A stretch of 64,000 nt of DNA, taken from NCBI RefSeq assembly GCF_030936135.1, contig NC_082612.1:18857475-18921474 (forward strand), in the 5' to 3' direction. The DNA comes from Gavia stellata. Lineage: Eukaryota > Chordata > Aves > Gaviiformes > Gaviidae. Below, in pieces: positions 46,963-59,550 of the stretch; the first letter of the stretch is position 1, and every line of letters starts with the position of its first letter. The notes under the pieces are model-generated. The model was not told the origin of the DNA. It saw only the letters and a program-made list of their open reading frames with translations, and did no database searches. The position numbers and the translations under genes were made by a program.

Positions 46963-49844
46963 CTGTAGTTTTGCATTAGTGATGATGGTGAACAGGCAAA
47001 GAAGTTCCTGTTGCAGGGAAATCGGAAAGCGTCTAATGACTCAATGGCTTTGGTCACAGAAGAATCCTTTTGGGGGCTGGGACAGACTTCTGTGGGTTCT
47101 GAACACTTCTTCTTTTTAATATACACCTTGTAAAGTTGTTTTTTCTTTTACTGTTTAAACGAGGAATGTCAAATATATTTTGAGCAAATTAGAAAGAGTC
47201 GATTTTTCAGCCTGACTGCATGTAAGATAGAAATACGTGAAAATGGTAGGAAGTGTTAACTGCTTTTAGGGCCTCCTTCGTCCTTACACAGAAATTGTTC
47301 TTAAATAGGGTTTATAATTTTGGGGTGGAGAAAGTATTAAGTTGAAGAAAAGCAATTTAAAAATGAAGAATAATAAGTTTCTCAACAATTAAGTGACAAA
47401 GTTGCATTTTGTAGAGGGAGAATTGGGTGCATCCAGCTTCCTGTGGAACTTTGGTTATGAAGCATTTACTAGTAATAAAAAAGTCTTGTGAGGTAATTAG
47501 TACGGATCAGATTCTTAATACTTGTAACATTACCGTAGAGGGGTTGTGGCAAAAGTTATTAATCAGTTTTTAACATATTAAAGTGTCCTTAAGTAGCTTA
47601 GATTTGGGAAGAGCTCACATTTTGTAGTGCCTTTGAACCTCCTGGTGTCCTTTGTCTGATGACAACTCGCCACAAGCAAGTGTTTGTCTTGTAATGAGAG
47701 GAAGAAGAAGGTGTAGCTAAATAGAGTAAAAATTCTAGTTTCAAAAGAGTCCTTGTGTCCTAAACTTGAAAATTGTTGCAGGTTTTCTGTGGGGTTTTTC
47801 CAAATTCATCTCGAAATGCATATTACAAAGACAAGCCATAGCTGTATTTTAGATTCATTGCCTGAAAAATGGAGAAAGGTTTAGGTTCTAGGCTGTAATA
47901 CTGAGAGCGTTATTTGCCTGAGCATTTTATTATTAAGATACAGAAATAAGAAATAACTTTTTAAGTGCAAAAGAGACAAAGGCTGAACTGCTTCCTGGCC
48001 AAAACCCTGTTTGTGTCTGCTGGCAGGTATATGTGCGTATCTTCTCTTCTCCTTCCATTCCCAAGCTATTCTATTCCAAATCTTCACGAAGACACTCTCC
48101 TCTGTATTTAGATACAGTCTGTTAAAAAATTCTCCAATACCCCTACTTCTAAGCAGCAGCTTCATTATTAGCTGGTGTGCTTTTGCACAAATAACCAGTG
48201 TCCTCTGGAAGTTTCTCCTCCAGTGTCAAATGTTGCATTTCTCCTCCCCTTCTTTTTCCAAATGTTCCTCCACGGGACATTGAGATAACAAATGCTTTCG
48301 GAGGCAGCAGGAAGGTCAAATGTGCCTTGCAAAGGCAAACGTGAAACGCTGGCAGTCGCTCGGCGGAACAAAAAACTGTAACCACCACAAATGCTTGCCT
48401 TTTTGTGCTTCCGCTGTACTCTGTAGAAAGGTGTATCAAAGCAACACCAGCTCTTTGTCCAGGAGTAGCCGTACCAACAAAAAGGGGGCTCGACTCGAAG
48501 TCAGAAAGGTGTGTCAGCGTGTGGAAAGATCGGAGCATCCTGGGGGCTGAAGTCACTGAAAAACCAGCTGAGAATTAAGGTAGCCCATCGCGTGTACCAG
48601 CACGGCGTTGTGGTTAGCCGGTGTTCAAGGAAGACGCTGAAAGCACAACCGTTGTGATGAAGGACTGGTATGGTAAACAGAGGCGGGAGAATGTATTTTG
48701 TGGGCACTTCTTTGTTTTTGCCTTTTGGTGAAAGCAGGGGAAGGGCCGTTAGTTTGTTTCTAAACACACCACAGTGCAAATACCTGGAGAGAAGATCCGT
48801 TTAAGCTTCAAAACAAAGCTGACAAGAAAAAATGTGGATGCTAACTGGCCATGGATGATGTGAAGTTTCGGTACTAGCTGCAGTGCTGCCCTGTAGTTTG
48901 TGATGGAGGCAAAAGACCAAGCAAATTTTAACACAGGGTGTGCTAGATACAGTACCAGAATTACAAAGGAAATCACAAAAAACCTCATTGGTTTTACAGC
49001 ACTTTTCCTGGATGGTGGTGTTTAAAAAACACCACTCCCCTACCCCCAACCAGGCAGCTGTACACACACGGTTTTGTCTCAGCTAAGCAGGAAGAGGTCT
49101 AATTAAAGAACCAAGCCAAAATCAACAACAAAAAACAGCGTTCAAAAGTCAAATTCAAAACTTCAAAAGATACAGCTTTTCTTTCCAGAAGAGTGAGTGG
49201 AAATCCTTGCCCTAATGAAAAAAAACCAAACCAAAACCCATCCCTGCATGTTTACACCAGCAGAACACAGTGCCTCCAAATTGCAGAGCTTCTCAGCTAT
49301 GACAGGTAGAGTAACAAGGAGAAATATCTAATACAAAATACATTTTTTTGACTGCATAAAGAACAGAACCAAGCCTGTAACAAGGTGTCAGGGCTGGGGG
49401 GGAAGCAACCGCATGCCCATTCCACAGTACCTTGGGTTTTTTCCTGGGCTGGCTGCAAAGTATTGTTCAGCTCTGAATGCAAAGTATGTTGAAGGGAAAT
49501 AATTTTATCTCCAAGTTAACCCTGCAGGCAACAGCACATGCGTAGCATGAGGGGAGTGTTTCGAGGAGAAACTTCAACAGTGTTAAGCGACTGCTTAATA
49601 GAAAGACCTGTGTGCATTTTGCGTTGGCTGTCGTGCTGTAGCACGGCCAAATATTTGTCAAACAGCTTTTCCAGCTTTATCAGAGCTTATTTTCCCCCAA
49701 ATGCTGTCGTGCTATTAACCACTTTTTCAGGAAATACGTAAATGGAAATAAAAGTACTTGAGAAAAGAATGAAGGAAAGCACAGGCTTTGTGTACACCAT
49801 AATGCGGTTTTTGGCAATACCTGCACTGCTGTTGTGCTTCATTT
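46963..49844. other. Intergenic, AT-rich
   Basis: No gene or repeat family recognised. Open frames are short and without family signatures. Confidence 0.5.
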
Positions 49845-49849
49845 AAGCA

Positions 49850-49875
49850 TTGGTTGGAAGGGACCTTAAAGAATT
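49850..49875 (-). mobile_element. Trace of a CR1 3' end
   Basis: GGTTGGAAGGGACCTTAAAG is the consensus CR1 3' block (minus strand) with nothing recognisable on either side. It is either a relic or a very short insertion. Confidence 0.35.
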
Positions 49876-49929
49876 TATTTGCCAAGTGTAGGTGTAATGC
49901 TGCTTTTTTTTTTTTCCCCCTCCCAACTT

Positions 49930-50430
49930 CCACCTACGTGACACTACGCAGTGGATGCAGTAATGCAATAAATGAAAGATTTGATGGGTCGCTGGAAAAG
50001 GTGTCTTGCTGACCGTATCTGTTGGACAGAGGGGCTGGGACGTCTCCTGTCTCCTTCCTGCTTGGGGGGAAGACCCAGCCAAGGCTGCGTAAGCGCAGGT
50101 TGACCGTGAAGCTGATGGGCTGAGGTTGCTCTCGGCGGGGTAGAGGACAGGCTGAAGGTCTGGTGTTGCAGTCCATACCTCCTCTCCCAGGTGATAAAGA
50201 CCCAGTTGCTCAACCCCAAGCAGGGCTCTGGCACCCGCAGGTTCATCCCGTGTTGGGTCTTCATCTGGCAAGGGTGCTCTCCGTAGCTGGCCCGCCGCCA
50301 GCACAACCCAGGAACCAGTCGCCTGGGTTTTTATCGTACGCCGGGTAGGATGGGGAGAGAGTCCTCTCACTCCTTCCTATGTCCCTCAGCCCAGTCATGA
50401 GCTGCTGTGCTGTGCTGTCAGGGGTCCTCT
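49930..50430 (-). mobile_element. Possible LTR fragment (endogenous retrovirus class), fossil
   Basis: A GC-rich block of about 500 bp with sharp composition change against its AT-rich left flank. Read on the minus strand it has a TATA-like GATAAAAACCC near 50330, and its wording resembles avian ERV LTRs as I remember them. Ends and target duplications could not be defined. No internal retroviral region is present. Open frames across it (up to 175 codons) are not taken as genes. Confidence 0.35.
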
Positions 50431-53400
50431 GAGATCTTGGGACATCCGTACAAGGAAGCCATCGGCTACGGAGCGGGTGCAAAGGCAGCCACTGTTGTAT
50501 CTCCTGTCTTCAGGCCTTGCTCAAGAAATCAGTGGCAATGCAGGGAGGGACCAAAAAGTTGCCTTCAAGGCTTCGAGCTGCTCAGTGCTGGTTTATTTAT
50601 GCCAAGGTAAGTCAGAAGGTACTTCAGAAAACTGGAGGTTAAACACATAAGGGGCTTCCATGAGAGGCTATCAGGGTGAGTGTGTTGGGTGCCGGGTGGA
50701 TGAAGTCACACAGAAGAAATCTCACTGTACTCAAGAGGCATCGCAGAGGGGAGAAACGAGACTGCTAACGAACTGAAGGTGAGCAAAGCTCTCCTCTGAA
50801 GAGGATTTGTGGTCACGTGCACGCAGGAGGCGCGGAGCCGCCCAGCTTCCCCCTCTTGCACATTATCTCTCGCAGTCCGACTCTCTCTTAGCTTGCCTTC
50901 TCCCATCTGTCCTAAAAAGCATCTTTGTTATTAAGTAGTAAAAGCCCTTTTTAATCAACAGTCCAACTTATTCTACTAAGTAGCATCAATACATTTAAAA
51001 AGTACTTGTTGCATGTCAAATTCTGTTGCGAAGTGTGTTGGATGTCGTTCTGCCGATACCTTGGTTAACGTTGGGATTAACTTCGTGATGCATCACGTGT
51101 GGCTGTTTACTCAGCTCCTGCTCAGGTGTTGGGGTAACGCGCCGCTCCTCATGTACGCTGGGAGCAGCGCCGTCGGGTTAAAGCGAGGGCATCGTGTATG
51201 CCGGACGCAAGGGACAGGAGAGGGTAAGGTCCATTGTCCCCTGCAGCGTGGTGGGGACAGCTGGGAGCTTGGGATAAAAGTTGGGAGGCTGTAGAAATGG
51301 TATGGAGCACACGTCCAAGCTGGAAGGTAGGCACAGGTCAGCTTACCCAAAAATGCCTCTGGAGCCGGCCCAAGAGCAGCCGGACTGCTGAGGTTCTCCT
51401 GCTTCCCACCACCGCGTGGGGATGGGGACAGGAGGACCCGTGCTTGCACCCTCTGGTAGCTCTTCCACTTGCGTGCAGGTGCGAGTCGGGGAGTTTGTGA
51501 GTCAGGGAATTAATGAAGCAGCAGATTACAAAATTAACGAGTTGGACTAGTCTGTTTCAAGGGGTTTGATTTGATTGTTGATTTTTACCTTAGTTGTTTT
51601 TTACCTTGTGAGCTCCTGAGACGAAGTTTGATTCCCAGAGAGTCTTGTCCTGTAAATCTGAGTGACCCGGAGGAAGAGTGGCACCGCTAAAAGGATGGTG
51701 AGAAATAAGACGACGAGCGCAGGAAACAGACTCTCAGCCAGACTGTGTGAAGCATCTTGTAACAACCCTTTGCCCAAACCGGCGTGCGACCGCAGATGGA
51801 TGTGAAACCGCCTCTACTACTTTCCTTTGGGTCTGACGCGCTGTGGCTGTGAGCTGCTGCAAAGCAGGTGATGCCCTCGTGTTTGGGGGTCCGCGGCACG
51901 AGGGGTTCGGGCAGCTTGCCCAGGTGGCAACGCAGCCCCCCAGCCATAACTCCAGCGCCGTTTTCTGTCTGATCAGCCAGCCGAGCCGACCCGCTCCACC
52001 GTGCGCGGCGCCCTTGGCGTGGGAGGGATGAGGGACGCGCAGGCAGGGATGGGGAACGGCTCTCCTCTTGGTTTCGGTGAGATGTGAACCTGCCCCTTAG
52101 CCGTATTTCTAAGGGTTGTGAAAATTTCCCCTGGTGCTCGCTCAGCTCCTTTCTCCTCCGGCTTTTATCGTGGCAGGGATTTTCCTTTCGCCTGAGTCAT
52201 TCCAAGTTGTGGGAAGGAGGCAGGGTTTGGGGGTGAGGTGCTCTTCCACTGAACCAGCTGAGACACCTGGAAAAAACCCAACGTTTCAGACGCTGTTGAA
52301 ACCCTGAGGTTGTTACTCAGCCTCCGGCAAGGGCTGATGAGACCAAAGCTTTGGAGAGAGGTCCCCGGGCACCCTCCTCTGCCAGGCAGCCCCCTGTGAC
52401 CTGCACACCGGTGGGTTTTCAGCGCCCCTCTGTAAGCAAACCCACTTCTCGCCACTCGCGACACCAGGGTTCATGTAACTCGGAGCACGAGGCGGCGTGC
52501 TGGGGAAGGTGCCTCTGCTCGTTTGCGGTAGTGTTTGAAGTTGCGTGATGGAGTCGTTTTGAATGGTACGGTGGGAATGTTTGCACGTGGATGGCGTCGG
52601 CGTAAAATGGAATAAACTAGTTTCTGGTTGCCACTTCCCTACCAACAATGGTAGACCGCGTAATTTATACTTCATTCTTTGCAGAGGAAGCAAAAATGTG
52701 TTCAGGAAGGTTTTTTTAACCATACTCCCGAATCTTTACTGAAATTGCATTTAATATAATACATGTTAAATTTGTGACCGTTAATTTCCGCTGAATTTTT
52801 CCGTTGTCTGCTTGGAAATAATCTTTTCTTCTTACCACCTGGAAGAAGGCATCACAGGTTTGCTTTTGATTGCACGTTTCCTTTCTTCCTAGCTATTGAG
52901 ACGTTTTGCTTTTTCTCGTCTTGCTGTGCCTGAGAGGCGTGCTTTGCAGCCGACTGCCCGTCTTCCCGCAGTGCCACTTCACGGACCCGGAGAAGCCGCA
53001 CGTGAAGGGGACCGCGGCCGCCAGCCATCGGCAGAGCCCCGGTCAGGCCCCGTGGTGAGCTCCGGCCAGCAACCGCGGTGGCTGTGACGGGAGGCAATGG
53101 GCTGGCCGGCGCCGGGCGAGGGGGATGCTCTCGCTGCGAGTTTCAGCAGTTCGGGTTTTCATTTCACTGGTGAGATTTTTGCAGGGTTTTTTTTGTCCGA
53201 CTTAAATGCCGGGTGAAGGGAATGAGCTGAGGTGGGTGCTTACGGTGGTGGTTTCTCAGGGTGACAAAGGGCAGTTCCACTTCGATGCACCAGGATTGCA
53301 GGTAGAAGTGGGCTGCTTTTCTGCGGGAGAAAAGCACTTGCAGGGCCTGGTTGCTCAGACAGTCAGTGTCACCCCAGCTCTGAATAGAGGACAGACTTAA

Positions 53401-53480
53401 AGTCCTTAAAATGTTGTTGATGAGCTTTTTTTTTTAATGTGTTATCTCCCATACCGACCGTGCAGTTCAGCTTCCCATTT
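50431..53480. other. Intergenic, mixed composition
   Basis: No gene recognised. A weak exon-like segment lies at 52972-53054: acceptor CTTCCCGCAG, 83 nt open (CHFTDPEKPHVKG), donor TGGTGAGC. It has no known homologue. Confidence 0.45.
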
Positions 53481-53782
53481 CACAGAATCGCAGACTTTCA
53501 CAGGATGAGAGGGGTTGGAAGGGACCTCTGGAGATCATCTAGTCCAACCCCCCACCAGAGCAGGGTCACCCAGAGCAGATCGCACAGGAATGCGTCCAGG
53601 CGAGTTTGGAATATCTCCAGAGACGGAGACTCCCCAACCTCTCTGGGCAGCTCGTTCCAGCGCTCTGCCCCCCTCAAAGTAAAGAAGTTCCTCCTTGTGT
53701 TGAGATGGAACTTCCTATGGCCAAGTTTGTGCCCGTTACCTCTCGTCCTGTTGCTGGGCTCCTCTGAAAAAAGACTGGCTTT
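53481..53782 (-). mobile_element. CR1 LINE 3' fragment, different subfamily
   Basis: Minus-strand CR1 3' end with a different 3' UTR from the other copies (GGTTGGAAGGGACCTCTGGA, then ATCATCTAGTCCAACCCCC) and an ORF2 tail closer to the FRLNT/HRKFHLNTRRN-type subfamilies. It shows that at least two CR1 lineages were active in this genome's ancestry. Confidence 0.9.
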
Positions 53783-54418
53783 CCCTCCCTCCCCAGCAGA
53801 CTCCTAGGCTAGCCGGCATTTCGCATGAGCCTAGTCTTGCCGGCCGGTGGGCTGTCAGGGGTCTCCTCTTCTAGAAAGCATCTGCTGAACCACAACTTTT
53901 TGCAAACCTTAATTCCCGCAGGCTCTTGCAATGTCTTTGAAAAAAACCCCCGTGTACGATCCGGCCAGGGGTCAGCCAGGCAGCCCCGTCATAAGGCAGG
54001 GACAGACGCCCTTAAACTTTGGAGCTGCTGGAAGCCAAGGGGAGTGTTTCGGGGCATGGCTCACTGTTATCTCAGCAGCACTGTTGGTAAAAGGCTCCAC
54101 TTACTGCACCGTAAATCCCGACCTGTGGACAAAGCCGGTAAAGTGCAGATTAACCAGAACTTCTCCTTCCGCCGTTCTTGTGATGGCGAGAGAGGAGGGG
54201 AACGCGCCACCAGCACTTCACGGAGGCTTTGAACTTGAGTTGCTCCTGGGCAAGCAGCTGCCCAGACCCACTCTGTGCTCTCTGCACGCTCTGTGCATCA
54301 CGCTGGGAAACAAAACCCCCTCTCCTGGTGTCACGACTTCTCTACGAAATGTGGAAATGCACCCAAAAGGGTCAGTGACTTGCACAGGGCATGAGCGGTT
54401 AAATATTTGGGGCGTGTA
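53783..54418. other. Intergenic between two CR1 copies
   Basis: No gene recognised. Two overlapping open frames of 135 and 162 codons have no family resemblance. Confidence 0.45.
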
Positions 54419-54768
54419 GGGGAGACCTTATCGCTCTCTACAGCTCCCTGAAAGGGGGTTGTGGGGAGGTGGGTGTTGGTCTCTTCTCCCAAGTGACAAG
54501 CGACAGGACAAGAGGAAACAGCCTCAAGTTGCGCCAGGGGAGGTTTAGGCTGGATATTAGGAAAAATGTCTTTCCTGAGAGAGTGGTGAGACACTGGAAT
54601 AAACTGCCCAGGGAGGTGGTGGAGTCCCCATCCCTGGAGGGGTTCAAGGAACGTGTGGACGTGGCACTGCGGGACATGGTTTAGTGGGCATGGTGGGGTT
54701 GGGTTGGGGGTTGGACTTGATGATCTTACAGGTCTTTTCCAACCTTAGTGACTCCGTGATTCTGTGAA
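54419..54768 (+). mobile_element. CR1 LINE, 3' fragment
   Basis: Sense CR1 3' end: [40 protein letters not shown], stop, 3' UTR and tail GTGACTCCGTGATTCTGTGA. Same subfamily as the 14153, 15912, 29828 and 59551 copies. Confidence 0.95.
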
Positions 54769-57572
54769 ATAGTAAATATTAGTATCTCACAGAGTGAAAT
54801 GGATGTGTGTGTGGTAAGGACTCCGTTAATTTTACAACAGCTGGGCTACGTGGCTTGTGACAAGCACTTAGGGAATCAGCCTGATTTTTACGGAAAGCCT
54901 CCACGTGGGGTGTATTTACTAATTCAGAAATGAAAACCCGAATGCATCCCTAAGATGGAGCAGGGAGCACACTTGCTGCAGGTGGAGGAGAGGATGAAAA
55001 CGAAGGTACCATCACGTCCTGCTGCCTCCTCGTCTGGCGCCGAATGACAGCGGAGGAGGACAGTCGGGGCTGCGGCTTCACCCCATCGCAGTGTCGTGGC
55101 ACGGGGTGCTGACCCGCCGGGAGCCACCCTTTGATGCAGATGGGTTTCGCTGTTGCTGGCTTGGACTGAGAGCATCCTGTTTTGCCCCCTGCATCAGTGG
55201 GCTGGGGCAGGGGCTGTTCTGGGCACCGCAGGGACATTTCGGCCACCCAGGAGCCCCTGCCAGGGCCCCCTTTCGCCGCCACGCTGCCCACCCGCCGTCA
55301 CCCAAGCCTGGTTCTGAAAGCAAGCAGATTTGCACAACCCCTTCGTCCAAAGCCTTTTCCTTGAGGAAAGGGAAAAGCTTGGAGTGAAGCACCCTGAGGT
55401 GCTTTTCATTTAGTCTGGTCTGGGGTCCGAGAAATACGCTTTTTCTTTGCGGAAGAACGTTGGCAAAATGTCTATCCCAGCACAGCGTTCCGAGCTGTTC
55501 TCCCCCCCAACACAACCACATGAATACAGAGTTAAGCAAATAAGACAATATACATGCAACCATTTTTTTAAAAAGATGAATAGCAGTCCCTGATTTAATT
55601 CTGGGAAAAGGAGAAGAAACCAAAACCTGTTGTGCTCTGCATGTCTCTTAAGCCTGTAGTCATATCGACAGGGCACAGCTCCCGACCTCCCCCTCCAGTT
55701 ACCTCCCACCATTATACTTGCTCACTGCCGGCTGCCAATAAGAGCCTCCAAGAGTGAGAAAGTTTAGTTTCATCTTCCCCAGCGGTCCTGGTCGGCAAGG
55801 AAGCCTGCACTGCCAGAGGCTGCTCACCAAAAGGTTGGTTCTCTTAAAGCATGGAAATAGTAAAAACTTGTTAGCCTGGGAAGAGCGGGATAATAGTGCA
55901 AAAGTAGAGATTTTTAGATATTTTTTTTGTTGTTGTTGTTCCCTGCTCAGCAAATGATTTAAAGCAAAAGATACGGCAAATCCTACTTGGGGAAGGTGTG
56001 TGCGGGGCTTTTAAAAAGCTCTGCACAAAAGCTGGCTTATGGAGAGGTTACTTCTTTGCTGCTTTCTCCTGCTACTGGAATTGTTTAACTGCATGAAAGG
56101 AATCTGGCTGGTGCTTCACTCTCTGTTTAAATTGGGCTCTCTCTTGGCTACGTGGATGCTCAAGACCAAACTCCTCTTGGCTGTAAGTGTTTTCTGGTAG
56201 GCGCTGAGGATGTGCTGGATGTAGCTGCTGTCCCTGTAGGTTGCTGCCTGGTCCCCCCGTGTATTTGCTGTCCTTTTCAAGGGGATGTGCTACTGGTGAC
56301 AAGAGCATCTCGGAGTTGCAAACTCTTCATTACTGTTTGCAGCTAAGAAAGTACGTGGATAATACTCGTATACAGAATACTGCGCATTGGTGAAAATGTA
56401 GAAAGTAGAGAGCTTTACGATGTGTCGGTAGTGTTGCTGTGGGTCGCGGAGGGAAGGGCTCGGAGGCAATGCGCGCTCACGGTTTCCCTCCGGACACACG
56501 TACCTGGTGCTGCCTCCGGCTGCATTCACGCCGAGCGCGTGCTGCCAGGTAAAGCCAGGAGCCGGGTTTCTGGAGGAGCGTGTGTCGCCCCAAAGGCTGG
56601 AGAGGGAGGGTGCCCCCCACCCCCAGCATCACCCACTTCATTTCAGTTTCTGTTCTGGCTTCTGAGCTCAGGGGCAGTGCGGGGAGGAGCCTGACCATCC
56701 AGCTGCACGGCTCCACCTTTGCCAAGCTACTATTTCTAAGGAAAAAAACAAAAAAAAAGACAAAACAGCCCAGCTTGCCGCAAAAAGTCTCAACAAACGT
56801 GAGCAGGCAGTTAATCTTATTTTTTTTTCCTTCCCCTTCCTTCTATTTGTGCGTAACTAGAAGAACTTAGCCTCAGGGCAAAACTTGCTTTTAATTGTTA
56901 TCTGAGAATGTTTTGTGCTCTCTTTTACTTGGCTGGGAGGATAGGAGCACAGACATTTTTGCATTTCGTTTTTTTTAGACCTGAGGCTTACTGATTTTCA
57001 AGGTTTACTTGCTTGCTTAACCGCAGGAAGGTGAGGACTGGGGTTCAGACTTGGGACATAGCGTTGAGTTTCTGCCTTTCTGGTTCTCCACAACAAGAAA
57101 CCGGAGATACTCGTTCTCTACAGTATCTCTCTTGCGTGGAGCCCGGCTTCGTTACGAGGAAATGCAAGACCGGAGCTGCTTCCCGCATGCTTTGTACCCG
57201 TGCTAAAGCGATCTGGTGTAAAATACACCAAGTTCAACAACGGAAATGCCCAAGTCACTGGCTTTAGCCTGGGTTCGCTGCCCAGCCCTGCTTGGCACAA
57301 GGGAAATTGGTGAACTGTGTCCAAGCACTAGCAAAGCCTTTCTGGGGTGAAGTGGGGAACGTCGACGGCCTGATGCTATTTTGAAGGCTGGATAAAATGG
57401 CAGAAAATGCAAAAACCTTGAAAAGATGCAAATGCAGGTAAGATACGGTTATGCATCAGCGTCAGCAAGGGAGCTGGGCGCAAGGCTGCCTGCTGAAGAG
57501 CGATGGCGACCAGCTCGGTTGGGGGATCAGACCGACCTCAGTTTTTTTACTAACTGTCCCTTTCCTCTCCAG
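54769..57572. other. Intergenic upstream of PLAC8; may hold its 5' UTR exon
   Basis: No coding exon recognised. The sequence GCAAATGCAG followed by GTAAGATACG at 57428-57447 is a good donor and could end a noncoding first exon of PLAC8. The promoter itself is not identifiable. Confidence 0.45.
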
Positions 57573-57596
57573 TCTCCTTCAGAAGAGCAACTAGGA

Positions 57597-58962
57597 ATGG
57601 CCACCCCACCCGTCGTGATGATCCAGCCGCAGCACGGCATGGCCGTGCCCGCTGTCTCCAGGAGCATGTGGCAGACGGGGCTGATGGACTGCTGTACCGA
57701 CTGCAGCGTCTGTGAGTGCCTCGGGCAGTCCCGTCTCTCGGCCGTCGGCAGCAACGTGCTGCGGGCAGTCCCACGCCCTCTCGGGACACTTCTCTCACCC
57801 CTGCCGCGCGGGTCGGTGGTGCGATAGCTACAGCCGTGTAGCCTGGTCCTCCCAGGACCGGGACGGTGCCGGTCGGGCAGGCAGAGCCTCACCCGCCGCT
57901 GCATTTCTGCCCCTGCCAGGCTGCTGCGGGATGTTCTGCTTCCCCTGCCTCGCCTGCCAAGTGGCTGGGGACATGAATGAGTGCTGCATGTGCGGGACCA
58001 GCATGGCCATGAGGACCCTCTACCGCACCAGATACAACATCCCGGTCAGTGGTTAAACTCACCCCCTCACCGTGCCGCGAGGCTGAAAGACGAGATGCCC
58101 CCAAGGCCCCTCCGCACATCAGGGATGAGCATGGGGCAGCAGCGCTCTCCGCTCACCCTTTTCTTCACCTCCATATCCTGCATGATGCCGGGAGCACAGG
58201 ACAGGGGCTGGGATGCCCTCGGCCGTGCTGATCCCTGGGTTGGTGTCCAACAACGCCCGTTAATCAGACACAGCTCCTTCCCAGCGCCCTTCCCCGGGGG
58301 CACGTGTCCTGCCATCAGCTGCTGCCGACCACAGCGGCTCGCAGAGCCTCGGCTGCTGCTTCCCCACGCCATCCCCAATCTTTGAAAGATGGGAAAGGAT
58401 TGAGGTAATCGTAGGGAGACTAAAGAATAGATTAAGTCAGTTGGGCAGCTAAACATCCGTGATCAGATGCAGGAGAAAGGTGGACGTTCGCACACAGTAC
58501 ATACGTGAAATGGGTTTTTCCCACTGGGCGTTAGTGCCGTTCCCAGTACAAACCATGGGGGCCCAAGTCCAGTTTGCCCAAATTGTCTCTTTCTGCGTGC
58601 GTTTTTCCCCCCCTCAGTCACTTCTTGGAAGAAGTGAAAGATAAGCAGCGATCTGCAGCCTGTAGAAAGGGCTCCCTCCTTCCTTTCCGCTGTGTGGGTG
58701 TTCACCAGCCCCGTTTTTTAGTGTCTGCTAGTCGGGATGGTGCTGCAGCCAGCCAGGAAACAAAGAGCACACAATGTGGAACGTGATTAACCTTTTCTTG
58801 GCCGAAACATGGCTTTTGGGAAGCCCGCGTCCCTAACCAATTTCTTCCTAACAGGGATCCCTTTGCTCAGACTGGTGTGTCACCATGTGGTGCCTCGTCT
58901 GCTCCGTTTGCCAAATTAAGAGAGACATCAACCGGAGGAGGCAGCTGGGCATATTCTGGTAA
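57597..58962 (+). CDS. PLAC8: PLAC8, Cys-rich placenta-specific 8 family protein (3 coding exons)
   Basis: Small Cys-rich protein of the PLAC8 family. Human PLAC8 (onzin) is linked to myeloid and epithelial cell behaviour, and its biochemical activity is unclear. Coding exons: 57597-57711 (exon begins 57573), 57920-58044, 58855-58962. They join in phase to 348 nt, 115 codons, exactly the human length. The PLAC8 domain fills residues 25-110: WQTGLMDCCTDCSV, then CCCGMFCFPCLACQVAGDMN, ECCMCGTSMAMRTLYRTRY and CQIKRDINRRR. There are 17 cysteines. There is no signal peptide. The C-terminus QLGIFW differs from human AMRTF. The stop TAA overlaps a perfect-looking donor (CTG|GTAAGC). A downstream AATAAA is at 59363. 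Confidence 0.94.
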
Positions 58963-59368
58963 GCTGGGCTTGCTGGCGCTGGTTTATAAAGCCGCCGGTG
59001 CACGCAGCTGAGCGGCTTCCCGGAGCGTTTCCTGCCAACGCCTGGCATAGGGGATGCTGCAGTGGGGAAATGGCCATGGACAGGTGACAAGAGTGACCTG
59101 TCCCGCAGCAAAATGTTGCTGGGAACCTCATGCAGGATGGGGTGGGGGGATGGACTGGGGATACACGCATGATGTGGTGAGGCACGACCCCGCTCCCAGA
59201 CCCTCCCCTCCCGTCCCGTTGCAGATGCCGCTGTCCTCTGTGGAGCCGCTGCGGGCAGGAGTTGCTGCTGCCCTGGCCCTTGGGAAACGCACTGCGGCCG
59301 GGGGGGTGTGGGGGTGTGTGCCTTGATAATGGCTGATTCCCCCTTCCCTGAGTAATATCATAAATAAA
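58960..59368 (+). terminator. PLAC8: PLAC8 3' end, optional 3' UTR intron and poly(A) signal
   Basis: From the stop to AATAAA at 59363-59368. A donor at 58959/58960 (TG|GTAAGC) and an acceptor at 59213-59224 (CCGTTGCAG type) could remove 58959-59224. The joined codon would be TGA, so the protein would end ...GIF instead of ...GIFW. Confidence 0.55.
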
Positions 59369-59550
59369 CAGCAGAGTTTGCCTTCCTGCCTGCGGGTGTG
59401 TCACTCTTGCACTGCCTGAGAGCACCCGTCCTCCCGCTCCGTGCCTTTCAGCAGCCCCTGGTGCAGCTGAGATTTCCCTGCGCCCGCTGCAGAAAAAGAT
59501 TTTCACTAGTATTTTGTTATTTGCTCAGCTTTTAGTAAGGATGTTTAATA

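Noticed and set aside
49843-50370. Minus-strand 175-codon open frame as a gene
   Set aside because: It lies over the possible LTR block, ends in a poly-Lys run from a T-tract, and has no known homologue.
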